Below are positions 1-9,604 of a stretch of 64,000 bases of DNA, in pieces; the first letter of the stretch is position 1; each line of letters opens with the position of its first letter. Source of the stretch: Chitinophaga polysaccharea (GTDB lineage Bacteria > Bacteroidota > Bacteroidia > Chitinophagales > Chitinophagaceae). The translations under genes and the position numbers were made by a program. The stretch lies in the NCBI RefSeq assembly GCF_007829335.1, contig NZ_VIWO01000001.1, positions 1,240,001-1,304,000 on the forward strand, read 5' to 3'. The notes under the pieces were generated by a model. That model was given only the letters and a program-made list of their open reading frames with translations, had not been told where the DNA came from and did not search any database.

Positions 1-722
1 ATCGCCCGGAGAAAATGAATGCCCTTAACCAGCAGGTGCTGGCAGACCTGGCATTGGCGGTAGATGAAATATACGGCGACAAAACCATTAAAGGAGCTAT
101 TATCACCGGCGCCGGCGAAAAGGCCTTCGTAGCCGGTGCTGATATCAGTGAATTTCTTACCCTGTCGAGCAAGCAGGGAGAAGAATTGGCAAAAAAAGGT
201 CATGTGATTTTTAAACGGATAGCCTCCTGTCCCAAACCCATCATCGCGGCGGTGAATGGTTTTGCCCTGGGCGGTGGTTGTGAACTGGCCATGGCCTGTC
301 ATTTCCGCCTGGCCAGTGAAAATGCCAAATTTGGCCAGCCGGAAGTTAACCTGGGACTGATTCCCGGCTACGGTGGTACCCAGCGGCTCACAGAGTTGAT
401 TGGCAAAGGCAAAGCCATGGAGCTGATGATGACCGGCGACATGATTACCGCTACTGAAGCCCTGTCCTGGGGACTCGTGAATCACGTGTTGAAGCCCGAA
501 GAACTGCTGCCCAAAGCCAAAACTATCTTACTGAAAATACAAACCAAGGCGCCGCTGGCCATTGCCCGGGTGATCAAATGCGCCAATGCGGCACTGGACA
601 AAGACGTAGACGGTTATGAACTTGAACTGAAGGAATTCGGGGCCTGCTTTGCCACCAAAGACCTGGAAGAAGGTGCAGCTGCCTTTATCCAAAAAAGACA
701 GCCGAATTTTAAGGGAGAATAG
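1..722 (+). CDS. enoyl-CoA hydratase/isomerase (crotonase family), 5' end cut by window
   Basis: Crotonase-fold enzyme that hydrates 2-enoyl-CoA in fatty-acid or amino-acid catabolism in the cytoplasm. The reading frame is open to the left edge: the codons before the first visible ATG (position 15) read R-P-E-K, matching the usual NRPEKMNAL stretch, so that ATG is internal and roughly 20 residues are missing. Visible family marks are AFVAGADI (CoA/oxyanion region), the GGGCELAMACHFRLA helix and GQPEVNLGLIPGYGGTQRL, which together carry the two catalytic glutamates. Both glutamates being present argues for a hydratase rather than only an isomerase. Exact substrate chain length cannot be told from sequence. 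It precedes fumC, but fumC has its own promoter-like site, so the two need not be co-transcribed. Confidence 0.93.
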   Translation, partial: RPEKMNALNQQVLADLALAVDEIYGDKTIKGAIITGAGEKAFVAGADISEFLTLSSKQGEELAKKGHVIFKRIASCPKPIIAAVNGFALGGGCELAMACHFRLASENAKFGQPEVNLGLIPGYGGTQRLTELIGKGKAMELMMTGDMITATEALSWGLVNHVLKPEELLPKAKTILLKIQTKAPLAIARVIKCANAALDKDVDGYELELKEFGACFATKDLEEGAAAFIQKRQPNFKGE

Positions 723-723
723 C

Positions 724-754
724 TTGCTGCCCTATCCTTAAAGCTGTACTTTTG
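724..754 (+). promoter_or_regulatory. Bacteroidota-type promoter for fumC
   Basis: A TTG at 724-726 is followed after 20 bp by TACTTTTG at 747-754, matching the Bacteroidota housekeeping consensus TTG-N(17-23)-TAnnTTTG. Transcription would start near 760, giving a leader of about 15 nt before the fumC ATG. The TTG lies just past the stop codon of the upstream gene. Confidence 0.6.
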
Positions 755-774
755 TACCCTTAAAAGTTTAAGTC

Positions 775-2175
775 ATGGAATTCAGAATAGAGAAAGACAC
801 AATGGGCGAGGTAAAAGTGCCTGTAAATGCCTATTATGGCGCCCAAACTCAGCGCTCCATTGAAAATTTCAAGATCGCGCAGGATATCAACAAAATGCCG
901 AAAGAAATCATTAAGGCATTTGCTTACCTGAAGAAAGCCGCAGCTATCACCAACCTGGAAGCAGGCGTACTGCCAAAGGAAAAAAGTGACCTGATTGGCC
1001 AGGTATGTGATGAAATCCTGGAAGGTAAACTGGATAACGAATTTCCACTGGTAGTTTGGCAAACAGGCTCCGGTACCCAGTCTAACATGAACGTAAACGA
1101 AGTGGTGGCTTACCGCGCACACGTGCTTCACGGCGGTCAGCTGACTGACAAGGATAAATTCGTTCACCCGAATGATGACGTGAACAAATCGCAGTCCTCC
1201 AATGATACCTTCCCTACTGCCATGCACATTGCGGCTTACAAAATGCTGCAGGAAGTAACCATCCCGGGTATCACCAAACTGCGCGACACCCTCGCTAAAA
1301 AAGCAGAAGCCTTTAAACATATCGTGAAAATTGGCCGCACCCACTTTATGGATGCTACCCCGCTCACACTCGGACAGGAAATCAGCGGCTATGTAGCACA
1401 GCTGACGCATGGTCTGAAAGCTATCAACAACGCGCTGCCACACCTGAGCGAACTGGCACTGGGTGGTACTGCCGTAGGTACCGGCATCAATACCCCTAAG
1501 GATTATTCAGAAAATGTGGCAAAAAATATTGCCCGATTAACCGGTCTGCCTTTCGTAACGGCTGAAAATAAATTCGAGGCCCTGGCTGCACACGACGCTA
1601 TCGTAGAAGCACATGGCGCCCTGAAAACTGTAGCGGTGAGCTTAATGAAGATCGCCAACGATATCCGCATGCTGAGCTCCGGTCCACGTGCAGGTATCGG
1701 TGAAATACATATCCCAGACAACGAACCGGGATCTTCTATCATGCCAGGTAAAGTAAATCCTACCCAGTGCGAAGCCCTCACCATGATTGCTGCACAGGTA
1801 ATGGGTAACGATGTAGCGATCAGCGTAGGCGGCGCTAACGGCCACTTTGAGCTGAACGTATTCAAACCTGTAATGATCTTTAACTTCCTGCATTCTGCCC
1901 GCCTGATTGGTGATGGCTGCGTAAGCTTCAACGATAAATGTGCGGAAGGTATTGAGCCTATCGAAGCCAATATCCAGAAGCATGTGCAAAATTCACTGAT
2001 GCTGGTAACTGCGCTCAACACCAAAATCGGCTACTACAAAGCGGCTGAAATTGCGCAGAAAGCACATAAGGAAGGCACTACCCTCAAAGAAATGGCGGTG
2101 AAGCTGGGTTATGTAACCCCTGCTGAATTTGATGAGTGGGTAGTTCCCGCACACATGGTAGGCGAAATAAAATAG
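775..2175 (+). CDS. fumC: class II fumarate hydratase
   Basis: Iron-independent fumarase of the TCA cycle, interconverting fumarate and L-malate as a homotetramer in the cytoplasm. At 466 residues it has the normal length. The fumarase/aspartase superfamily signature [11 protein letters not shown] is at residues 319-329. Also visible are the substrate-binding GSGTQSNMN and the [11 protein letters not shown] stretch near residues 140-150, and [11 protein letters not shown] with the conserved histidine. The GTHMxxxxP-type pattern separates it from argininosuccinate lyase and adenylosuccinate lyase; aspartase is the closest alternative, but the overall pattern fits FumC. The gene is bracketed by its own promoter-like site and a strong terminator, so it is probably monocistronic. 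Confidence 0.96.
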   Translation: MEFRIEKDTMGEVKVPVNAYYGAQTQRSIENFKIAQDINKMPKEIIKAFAYLKKAAAITNLEAGVLPKEKSDLIGQVCDEILEGKLDNEFPLVVWQTGSGTQSNMNVNEVVAYRAHVLHGGQLTDKDKFVHPNDDVNKSQSSNDTFPTAMHIAAYKMLQEVTIPGITKLRDTLAKKAEAFKHIVKIGRTHFMDATPLTLGQEISGYVAQLTHGLKAINNALPHLSELALGGTAVGTGINTPKDYSENVAKNIARLTGLPFVTAENKFEALAAHDAIVEAHGALKTVAVSLMKIANDIRMLSSGPRAGIGEIHIPDNEPGSSIMPGKVNPTQCEALTMIAAQVMGNDVAISVGGANGHFELNVFKPVMIFNFLHSARLIGDGCVSFNDKCAEGIEPIEANIQKHVQNSLMLVTALNTKIGYYKAAEIAQKAHKEGTTLKEMAVKLGYVTPAEFDEWVVPAHMVGEIK

Positions 2176-2196
2176 TCAACTTAATATTTATGGCGA

Positions 2197-2240
2197 GGGC
2201 TGACCGTCGGGCAAAATTGCTTCCAGGTCAGCCCTTTTTA
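2197..2240 (+). terminator. rho-independent terminator after fumC
   Basis: Arms GGGCTGACC (2197-2205) and GGTCAGCCC (2226-2234) form a perfect 9-bp stem followed directly by five T residues. It lies 21 bp after the fumC stop. Confidence 0.8.
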
Positions 2241-2399
2241 TTGCGTTCTCCCCTATTACTGCAAAACAGGCACAGTTAATATCTGATGATAAACGGCTAA
2301 TTTTTGCAAATACCGGCCATCGATTTATCTATACATTTAACTCCTTAGTACAGCAACCAAAACGATTACTTATCTAACTGTTTCCACAAAAGAGATTTT

Positions 2400-3017
2400 T
2401 TGTCAGTTGTCCGGCTATACGATGAAGTGTCCATTTTTAAGAAAGTGGCAGAGGGTGATGAAGCAGCCTTCCGGGTACTCTTTGACCAATACTGGGATAC
2501 GGTGTATGGAGTAGCCCTCGCCCTTACCAAATCGGAGAATATGGCCAACGAGATGGCCCAGGATGTTTTTGTAAAGTTGTGGCTGAAACGGGAAAAGCTG
2601 GCAGGGGTTGAAAATTTTGAAGGATACCTGTTTACCATTGCACGTAATCATATCTATAATGTATTCAGGAAAAGAATAAAGACAGCGGCATTTACCAATC
2701 ATTTACTGGACTATGCCGAAGACACTATTGCTTCCTCCGATGCCCCGGATAAGCACCTGCTCTGCCATGAGCTGGAAAAGCAGGTAGCCGGCGCCGTTGA
2801 ACATCTCTCCCAACAACAACGTACTATTTATTCATTAAGCCGCCACCATGGCATGAGCCAGGAAGAAATTGCAGCGACCCTCCACATTTCCCGGCACACG
2901 GTGAAAAGCCATATGAACAAGGCTTTGCATGTGATTCGCGATTATCTCCGTCACTACAGCATACTCGAAATATTGCTTATGTGCTTCTTTGCACAGGCTA
3001 CCTTTTTTGCCAGCTGA
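2400..3017 (+). CDS. ECF RNA polymerase sigma-70 factor of a SusCD locus
   Basis: Extracytoplasmic-function sigma factor, the type that in Bacteroidota is released by a FecR-like anti-sigma when the cognate SusC binds its glycan. Region 2 is visible as DEAAFRVLFDQYWDTVYGVA through NMANEMAQDVFVKLW and FEGYLFTIARNHI. Region 4 is visible as LSQQQRTIYSLSRHHGMSQEEIAATLHISRHTVKSHM, a helix-turn-helix. The chosen start is a TTG at 2400; no in-frame ATG lies before the domain, and a GTG at 2427 is the alternative. The last 15 residues are hydrophobic, a tail I recall in sigma factors of this clade. The fecR-like gene follows after 76 bp. Confidence 0.9.
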   Translation: MSVVRLYDEVSIFKKVAEGDEAAFRVLFDQYWDTVYGVALALTKSENMANEMAQDVFVKLWLKREKLAGVENFEGYLFTIARNHIYNVFRKRIKTAAFTNHLLDYAEDTIASSDAPDKHLLCHELEKQVAGAVEHLSQQQRTIYSLSRHHGMSQEEIAATLHISRHTVKSHMNKALHVIRDYLRHYSILEILLMCFFAQATFFAS

Positions 3018-3093
3018 AATTTTTTTTGATTTCCACTAATACCTCCGCTTTTTCCAGGTGTCTTTATAGTAACGTTCACCTTTTTGCTTTACA

Positions 3094-4284
3094 ATGGATA
3101 GTCAACATCTAAGAGAACTGTTGCAGCAGCACCTTAATAATGCCTTGCCTGTGGAAGATTTGCAGGCATTAATTAATCAACTGCGTGAAAACGGGCATTC
3201 AGAAGAGTTGTTGGGAGTAATTGAAGAAGCATTGGAAAGCGGGACATTTACCGGGCAGACAGATAAAGCCCGAAAGGATCAGCTTTTCCAGGACATTCTG
3301 CGGAAGACAGGTAAAGAAGATTCCGTGCCCATGGAAGAGGAAAACCAGCTGTCCATTAAAAGGCGTACTGGTATATGGAAGGCAGCCGTAGCCGCCATGA
3401 TCATCTTGTTGGCAGGAACAGCTACCTATTTGATCAGGAAGTCCATTACTCATCGCGGAACTACGGTTAACCAGGTAGCCAAAGCAGATATATTGCCAGG
3501 AAGCAATAAGGCCATCCTTACACTTACAGATGGCAGCCATATTGAACTGGATAGTGCTGCCAGGGGAACCCTCACCCAGCAAGGCGCGGCGTCTGTAACG
3601 AAATTGAATAACGGTCAACTCGCCTATCAAATAAGCAATCTTACAGGAGCAGATGCAGTATATAATACGGTAACCACACCGCGTGGCGGCCAGTACCAGA
3701 TTGTACTGCCAGACGGTACCAAAGTGTGGCTGAATGCGGCTTCTTCGCTGCATTTTCCTACCAGCTTTACCGGAAAAGAACGTATAGTGGAAGTAACCGG
3801 GGAGGCCTATTTTGAAGTAGCCAGGAAAGAAAACCAACCATTTAAAGTAGTAGCACAAGGAATGGAAGTAAAAGTACTGGGTACCCATTTCAATGTGAAT
3901 GCTTATGCCGATGAAGCAGCCAGCAGTACTGTTTTGCTGGAAGGAAAAGTAATAGTGTCTCACCTTGGAAAAAAGGTGTTAATGAGTCCCGGCCAGCAGG
4001 CGTTGGTAAACGAGGATATCAGGATAGTGCCACATGCTGATATAGAAACGCTGATGGCCTGGAAAGCCGGCAAATTTTCCTATAATAACATGGGGTTGGA
4101 AACAATTATGCGGCAAATAGCCCGCTGGTATGATGTAGATATAATATTCGAAGATAAAATTGCTGATTCCTATAGCATGGAAATATCCAGGAATGTTCCA
4201 TTATCAAAATTATTACAATTCATGGAAATCAGCGGCGGTGTTCATTTTGTGATCAATGGAAGAAAAGTTATCGTAAGAAAGTAA
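3094..4284 (+). CDS. FecR family anti-sigma factor
   Basis: Single-pass inner-membrane regulator that holds the upstream ECF sigma factor and transmits the signal from SusC. The N-terminal 90 residues are cytoplasmic and helical. One transmembrane segment (WKAAVAAMIILLAGTATYLI) lies near residues 92-112. A periplasmic FecR domain follows, with PRGGQYQIVLPDGTKVWLNAASSLHFP and EVTGEAYFEV. The C-terminal DUF4974-like (STN-like) domain is around FSYNNMGLETIMRQIARWYDVDIIFED. At 396 residues the length is typical. It sits between the sigma factor and SusC, the standard order for trans-envelope signalling in Bacteroidota. Confidence 0.93.
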   Translation: MDSQHLRELLQQHLNNALPVEDLQALINQLRENGHSEELLGVIEEALESGTFTGQTDKARKDQLFQDILRKTGKEDSVPMEEENQLSIKRRTGIWKAAVAAMIILLAGTATYLIRKSITHRGTTVNQVAKADILPGSNKAILTLTDGSHIELDSAARGTLTQQGAASVTKLNNGQLAYQISNLTGADAVYNTVTTPRGGQYQIVLPDGTKVWLNAASSLHFPTSFTGKERIVEVTGEAYFEVARKENQPFKVVAQGMEVKVLGTHFNVNAYADEAASSTVLLEGKVIVSHLGKKVLMSPGQQALVNEDIRIVPHADIETLMAWKAGKFSYNNMGLETIMRQIARWYDVDIIFEDKIADSYSMEISRNVPLSKLLQFMEISGGVHFVINGRKVIVRK

Positions 4285-4326
4285 GACCAACATTCAGATC
4301 AACCAAGAAATTGATGCAACGAAAAA

Positions 4327-4353
4327 CCGGGTAGTGTTTGCGGCACTGCCCGG
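4327..4353 (+). promoter_or_regulatory. hairpin in the fecR-susC intergenic leader
   Basis: Arms at 4327-4336 and 4344-4353 pair over 10 bp (one G-U wobble in RNA) around a 7-nt loop. There is no T-run, so it is unlikely to be a full terminator. It could trim or attenuate read-through from the regulator genes into the far more expressed susC gene. The role is inferred from position only. Confidence 0.4.
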
Positions 4354-4428
4354 CAGATTGTTGGATCAGTACAACTATACAATCATTTCGGGACTGACAA
4401 TTGTTTACATCCAAACCTTAACAAAAGT

Positions 4429-7400
4429 ATGCAAAATGTTCTTTGTAATTCCACTTTTTTGAATGGCTGCTATGTCGCACAGCAACGACCTCAAAAGGGA
4501 TTGTGGGCCAAAACCAGATTGACAATGAAGCTGACCACGTTTCTGATCCTGGCATTCATTATACAGGCGGGCGCCGCTACGAATGCACAGACTATCACAC
4601 TTTCACTGAAGAATGCCCCTCTCAGCACCGTATTTAAAGAAATCAGCCGGCAGGGAGGATATAACTTTGTTTACAACAATAGCCTGCTGGAACACACCGG
4701 CAATGTTGATCTCGAAGTAAACCATGCCAACGTGGAGGAAGTGTTGAAACAATGTTTCAAACACACCTCTATTACCTATGAAATCATCGACAAAACGATT
4801 GTTGTCCGGAAGCTTTCATCGGCAGGAAATGCTACTGTGGCTGAGCGCCAGCCTGCTGTGGCAACAACGGTAAGAGGAAGAGTAACCGGTGAAGATGGTA
4901 CCCCACTCGTGGGGGTAACCGTACAAGTAAAAGGAACTTCCACCGGTATCGTTACCAAAGAAAATGGCGAATTCCAGATCAATATACCCGATGCCTCTTC
5001 TGGTATCCTGGTCTTTTCCTTCATTGGCATGGAAAGACAGGAAGTAGCGATCGGAAAGAGTGTATTCGTTACCGTTGTATTGAAAAGATTGGTCAGCCAA
5101 CAGCAGGAGGTGGTAGTAGTGGGTTACGGTACGCAGAAGAAAACCACGCTGGTGGGATCTGTGGCCACCATGAAAGGAGAAGAAATTGCAAGGGTACCTA
5201 CCGCCAACGTAACCAATGCCTTTGCCGGGCATATTCCCGGTGTTATTGCCAACAACCGCTCCGGCCGTCCGGGCGATGACTACTCCTCCGTATATGTGAG
5301 AGGATTCAATTCTTTTAGCGGTGGTGTAGATCCTTTGATTATCGTAGATGGTATTCCTGACCGGAATATCGACAGGCTCAATCCTAATGATATCGAAAGT
5401 GTAACCGTGCTGAAAGACGCATCTGCAGCGATTTATGGCGTACGTTCTGCCAACGGTGCCATCCTTATTACCACCAAGAGAGGAAAAGCAGGGAAGCCGG
5501 TTATTTCCTATGAGGGCTCTTATGATATCCAGCAACTGACCAGGATGGAACACCGTGTTAACTCCTGGCAGTATATGACTTATTACAATGAGCTGAATGG
5601 TTACCAGGGTAATACACTGCCCTATACACAGGCTGATATAGATAAATACAAAGCAGGAAATGATCCCAATTATACCAGCACCGACTGGCAGAAGGAAGTG
5701 TTCCGCAAAAACGCGCCGCAAACCAATCATAGCATTTCTGTAAGAGGTGGCAGCGATGCCGTGAAGTTCTTTATTTCCGGCCAATACCTGTCGCAGCAAA
5801 GCAACTGGAGCAACAGCGATGAAAATTTCAAGAACTATAACTTACGTTCCAATATTGATGCTTCCGTATCCAAAAATTTAAAGCTCACCTTCGATATCGC
5901 TGCCAGGAAGGAAGAAAGGAAATACCCTGCTATTTCTGCTGGTAGCATCTTGCATGAAACGGTGAGCATGTATCCTTTTATCCCGGTACACTGGACCAAC
6001 GGGTTGCCTTCTGCCGGTATTTCAAACGGACGTAACCCTTACCTGATGATGTCGTCTGCACCGGGCTATGATAATGTAACAGATCTCTTCGTACAACCCA
6101 AAATAGGATTTGACTGGCAGCTGCCCGCTATCCTGAAAGGTTTGTCGGTGAGCGGTTATGCAGCCTTTGATTATCGCCAGAGAAGTGAAAAGAATTTCAC
6201 CCGCCCGTGGGATGCATATACCTATAGCCTGTCTACCAATACATACAACAACCAGAAGACCAGCACCGCTATACTCAGCCTGTCGCAGGATGAAAGGTCC
6301 TATAACGAAAACACTTACTTCTATAAAGTGGCGTTCGACAGAACTTTCGGCAAGCACAGCATCAACGCTTTCGCAGGATATGAGCAAACTGTTTCCAATT
6401 ACCGGATGACCTATGCTTATCGCAAAAACCTGGTAAGTGATCAGCTGGATCAACTCTTTACCGGTAGTGCGGTAGACCAGTTAGCCACCGGCAGCGCAAG
6501 CCAGGATGGTCGTGAAAGCTACCTGGGCAGGGTATCCTATAGTTATGCAGATAAATACCTGGCGGAGGTAGTAGGTCGTTACAATGGTTCCTTTAACTTC
6601 CCCGGAAATAAACGTTGGGGCATGTTCCCTTCTGTATCTCTTGGTTGGCGCATTTCAGAAGAACCATTTTTCAAGGATAATGTAAGATTTGTGGATAACC
6701 TGAAGCTGCGCGCTTCCTGGGGTGTAATGGGTAGCGATGCGGTATCTAAATATATGTACCTGGCCAGGTACTCACTGGTGAGCAATATGTCTTCCGACTA
6801 TTCTTCCTATCCTAAAGAATATTATACTTATTTCGGTCCCAATTATTCAGAAGCCACTGCGCTGTACCTGGCCTCTATTCCCAATACCAACATTACCTGG
6901 GAAAAGCAGGATACCAGGAACATTGGGGTGGATGCCGTATTCTTCAACAATCAGCTGAGTGTAACAGCAGATTACTTTCACAACCTGCGTAAAGATATCC
7001 TTGCACCACGGAATGCGTCTGTACCATTATATACAGGCTTAACTCTGCCGGCAGAAAATATTGGCAGAACGCTGAACAGGGGCTTTGATTTTATCGTGAA
7101 TTACAATGGCAAAGCCAGGGCTGTTAAATACAACGTAGGATTTAACTTCACCTATGCAAAAAGTAAAGTATTGTTCCGCGATGAAGCACCCAATATCCCG
7201 GACTACCAGAAATCAACCGGATTGCCTATCGATTCATGGGTAGTATTCCAAACTAAAGGAATTTATCATACGCAGGAAGAAGTAGATAAATCGCCGCATA
7301 TGGCGGGTGCAAAGCCAGGTGATCTCTGGTTGGTGGATAAAAATAATGATGGCCTTATCACTTACGATGACCAGGTGAGGATTCCTGAATCGGCCTATCC

Positions 7401-7869
7401 AAAAATTGTTTTTGGTATTACGATGGGAGCAGAATACAAAGGACTGGCACTCGACCTGGTATGGGCCGGTCAAACAGAAGCCAAACAAATGATCCTGCCC
7501 CAGATGCAGGGTTCTGTGGTAGCGCCTCCACAATGGCTGTACGACGGCCGTTGGACGCCAGACAACGCCAATGCCATCTATCCAAGAGCATTTAACTCGA
7601 AAGATCCGCGTAATTCTGTATATGCCGATTTCTGGCTGGCAGATGCATCTTTTATCCGCTTGAAATCAGCCCAGCTGTCTTATATCGTCCCTAAAAATTT
7701 ATATGGTCGCATCGGTATTGAAAATATCCGGGTGTTTGTGAGTGGGTTCAATCTCTTCTCTATCGACAAAATGAAGAAGTTTAATCGTGACCCGGAAACG
7801 AACAACATTACCGGTATCAATTATCCACAGACCAGGATCTATCGTGCAGGTATCAGCATAGGTCTGTAA
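4429..7869 (+). CDS. SusC/RagA family TonB-linked outer-membrane transporter with STN domain
   Basis: TonB-dependent outer-membrane channel importing oligosaccharides, with a signalling N-terminus. A long N-terminal extension precedes the signal segment (MKLTTFLILAFIIQAGAATNAQ). Next come an STN (secretin/TonB short N-terminal) domain around residues 55-125, which contacts FecR, a carboxypeptidase-regulatory-like domain (VTGEDGTPLVGVTVQVKGTS), the plug (VVVVGYGTQKKTTLVGSVATM, with the RG-NS-GG-PLIIVDG pattern) and a beta-barrel ending in an aromatic-rich strand. At 1146 residues it is standard for the class. The start at 4429 is kept because such extended leaders are common in this clade. SusD follows after 40 bp. 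The ligand is probably an alpha-galactoside-bearing glycan, inferred from the downstream GH27. Confidence 0.95.
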   Translation: MQNVLCNSTFLNGCYVAQQRPQKGLWAKTRLTMKLTTFLILAFIIQAGAATNAQTITLSLKNAPLSTVFKEISRQGGYNFVYNNSLLEHTGNVDLEVNHANVEEVLKQCFKHTSITYEIIDKTIVVRKLSSAGNATVAERQPAVATTVRGRVTGEDGTPLVGVTVQVKGTSTGIVTKENGEFQINIPDASSGILVFSFIGMERQEVAIGKSVFVTVVLKRLVSQQQEVVVVGYGTQKKTTLVGSVATMKGEEIARVPTANVTNAFAGHIPGVIANNRSGRPGDDYSSVYVRGFNSFSGGVDPLIIVDGIPDRNIDRLNPNDIESVTVLKDASAAIYGVRSANGAILITTKRGKAGKPVISYEGSYDIQQLTRMEHRVNSWQYMTYYNELNGYQGNTLPYTQADIDKYKAGNDPNYTSTDWQKEVFRKNAPQTNHSISVRGGSDAVKFFISGQYLSQQSNWSNSDENFKNYNLRSNIDASVSKNLKLTFDIAARKEERKYPAISAGSILHETVSMYPFIPVHWTNGLPSAGISNGRNPYLMMSSAPGYDNVTDLFVQPKIGFDWQLPAILKGLSVSGYAAFDYRQRSEKNFTRPWDAYTYSLSTNTYNNQKTSTAILSLSQDERSYNENTYFYKVAFDRTFGKHSINAFAGYEQTVSNYRMTYAYRKNLVSDQLDQLFTGSAVDQLATGSASQDGRESYLGRVSYSYADKYLAEVVGRYNGSFNFPGNKRWGMFPSVSLGWRISEEPFFKDNVRFVDNLKLRASWGVMGSDAVSKYMYLARYSLVSNMSSDYSSYPKEYYTYFGPNYSEATALYLASIPNTNITWEKQDTRNIGVDAVFFNNQLSVTADYFHNLRKDILAPRNASVPLYTGLTLPAENIGRTLNRGFDFIVNYNGKARAVKYNVGFNFTYAKSKVLFRDEAPNIPDYQKSTGLPIDSWVVFQTKGIYHTQEEVDKSPHMAGAKPGDLWLVDKNNDGLITYDDQVRIPESAYPKIVFGITMGAEYKGLALDLVWAGQTEAKQMILPQMQGSVVAPPQWLYDGRWTPDNANAIYPRAFNSKDPRNSVYADFWLADASFIRLKSAQLSYIVPKNLYGRIGIENIRVFVSGFNLFSIDKMKKFNRDPETNNITGINYPQTRIYRAGISIGL

Positions 7870-7909
7870 TCCATTTTATCATATTTATGGACATTTAAAT
7901 TTAATTATT

Positions 7910-9592
7910 GTGAAAAGAATATACTGGAAAATAGGAACCGCATTAATGACCACCTTCCTGCTAATGGCATGTCAGAAAAATGTGTTGGATAAAGTGCCCC
8001 TGGATTCATTTTCTGACCAGTCGGTATGGAAAGATTTAAAGTTGGCCGAAGCATTTGCTGATTTTCAATATACAGTGTTACCTAACCCCGGGCACTACTG
8101 GGATAACCTTACCAATCGTACCTGGGCGCTCTCTTCAGCAACCGATGAAGCATTCAATAAGTTTGACGACTATAATGCTTCCATCATGAACTCAGGATCT
8201 TTAACACCCGATAACCTGGGCAACTTCGATATCTGGAGTGATACCTATAAAAGAATACAGGATTGTAATCTCTTCCTGTCTAAAATAGATGGTGTACCCG
8301 GCGATGATGCCATACGCGCCCGCCTGAAAGCAGAAATTATCTATCTGCGCGCCTATGCCTATTTTAAACTGATTAGCGACTATGGTGGTGTGCCCCTGGT
8401 AAAAAAGCCTTTTGATCTGAACAGTAATTTCCAGGCATCCCGTAGCACTTTCGATGAATGCGTAGCCTTCATTGTAGCAGAATGTGATGCCGCTGCGGCT
8501 GTATTGCCGGTAGGTTACAGCTCCGGCGCCGCCGGGCTGGGACGCGCTACCAAAGCCGCCGCCCTGGCGCTCAAATCAAAAGCCCTGCTATATGCCGCCA
8601 GCCCGCTATGGAACCCATCCAACGATAAGCAGAAATGGCAACTGGCATCTGATGCAGCCAAGGCAGTGATTGACCTGCCCGGATACCAATTATACACCGG
8701 CGGTTATGAAAATATCTTTACCACCTGGAACTCAGAAATACTCATGGCCCGCCAGGGTAACAAACAATACCAGTGGAACGCTTTCCAGGGTGTAGAAATG
8801 TTCCTGGCTCCCTGCGGCTTCCATGGCTGGTCATCCTTCGCGCCCAGCCAAAACCTGGTAGACGCTTTTGGTACTGCCGATGGAAAAGATATCACCGATG
8901 CCACATCAGGCTATAATCCGCAACAGCCCTATGTTAACAGGGATCCCCGTTTTTATAGTGATATTATTTTTGATGGAAAGCCTTATGGTAAACCTGATTT
9001 TTTCAAAGACCGCTACGCTGCAGGACATAGCAATATTGCCGAAATGTATGAAGGCGGTCTTGACTCCCAGCAGGGATGGGATACCTGGAATGCCAGCATG
9101 ACAAGGTATAGCTTTAGGAAATACCAGGACACTACTTTTAATTTCAATGTAGAAACACAAACCAACAAATTCTGGATCATTTCCCGACTGGGAGAAATCT
9201 ATTTAAACTATGCAGAGGCAGAGTTTAACCTGGGACATGAAGCTGTATCCCGGCAATATCTCGACCTGCTCAGGCATCGCGCTGGTATTGTAAACAACCT
9301 GCCAGGTAGCTTAACCGGTACCGCACTATTGGCCAAAATACAGAACGAACGCCGCGTGGAGTTGTGCCTGGAAGGACAGCGATACTACGATGTACGCCGC
9401 TGGAAGATAGCCGATGTAACAGAGAATACCCCGCTGGGTGGCGTAAAGATTGTTAAGAATCCTGACGGATCCAAAACCTATACCTACATAAAGGTACAGG
9501 ACAGGGCATTTAAACCTCAACATTATCTTTTGCCTATTCCAAGGGAAGAAATCAGGAGAACCAATTTACCACAGAACCCCGGATATAATTAA
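7910..9592 (+). CDS. SusD/RagB family glycan-binding outer-membrane lipoprotein
   Basis: Surface lipoprotein that caps the SusC barrel and delivers glycan to it. It starts at a GTG (7910). A type II signal peptide with lipobox LLMAC gives the acylated Cys near residue 21. The SusD fold is visible as the N-terminal DKVPLDSFSDQSVWKD, the AEIIYLRAYAYFKLISDYGGVPLV helix pair typical of the TPR region, and the C-terminal ERRVELCLEGQRYYDVRRWKIAD signature. At 560 residues it has normal size. It is 40 bp downstream of the susC-like gene and presumably co-transcribed. Confidence 0.95.
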   Translation: MKRIYWKIGTALMTTFLLMACQKNVLDKVPLDSFSDQSVWKDLKLAEAFADFQYTVLPNPGHYWDNLTNRTWALSSATDEAFNKFDDYNASIMNSGSLTPDNLGNFDIWSDTYKRIQDCNLFLSKIDGVPGDDAIRARLKAEIIYLRAYAYFKLISDYGGVPLVKKPFDLNSNFQASRSTFDECVAFIVAECDAAAAVLPVGYSSGAAGLGRATKAAALALKSKALLYAASPLWNPSNDKQKWQLASDAAKAVIDLPGYQLYTGGYENIFTTWNSEILMARQGNKQYQWNAFQGVEMFLAPCGFHGWSSFAPSQNLVDAFGTADGKDITDATSGYNPQQPYVNRDPRFYSDIIFDGKPYGKPDFFKDRYAAGHSNIAEMYEGGLDSQQGWDTWNASMTRYSFRKYQDTTFNFNVETQTNKFWIISRLGEIYLNYAEAEFNLGHEAVSRQYLDLLRHRAGIVNNLPGSLTGTALLAKIQNERRVELCLEGQRYYDVRRWKIADVTENTPLGGVKIVKNPDGSKTYTYIKVQDRAFKPQHYLLPIPREEIRRTNLPQNPGYN

Positions 9593-9604
9593 TAACCCCT
9601 CAGA

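Noticed and set aside
4816-5799. 327-codon minus-strand open frame inside the first susC-like gene
   Set aside because: It is antisense to a clear SusC plug region, has low-complexity composition and no protein-family character.
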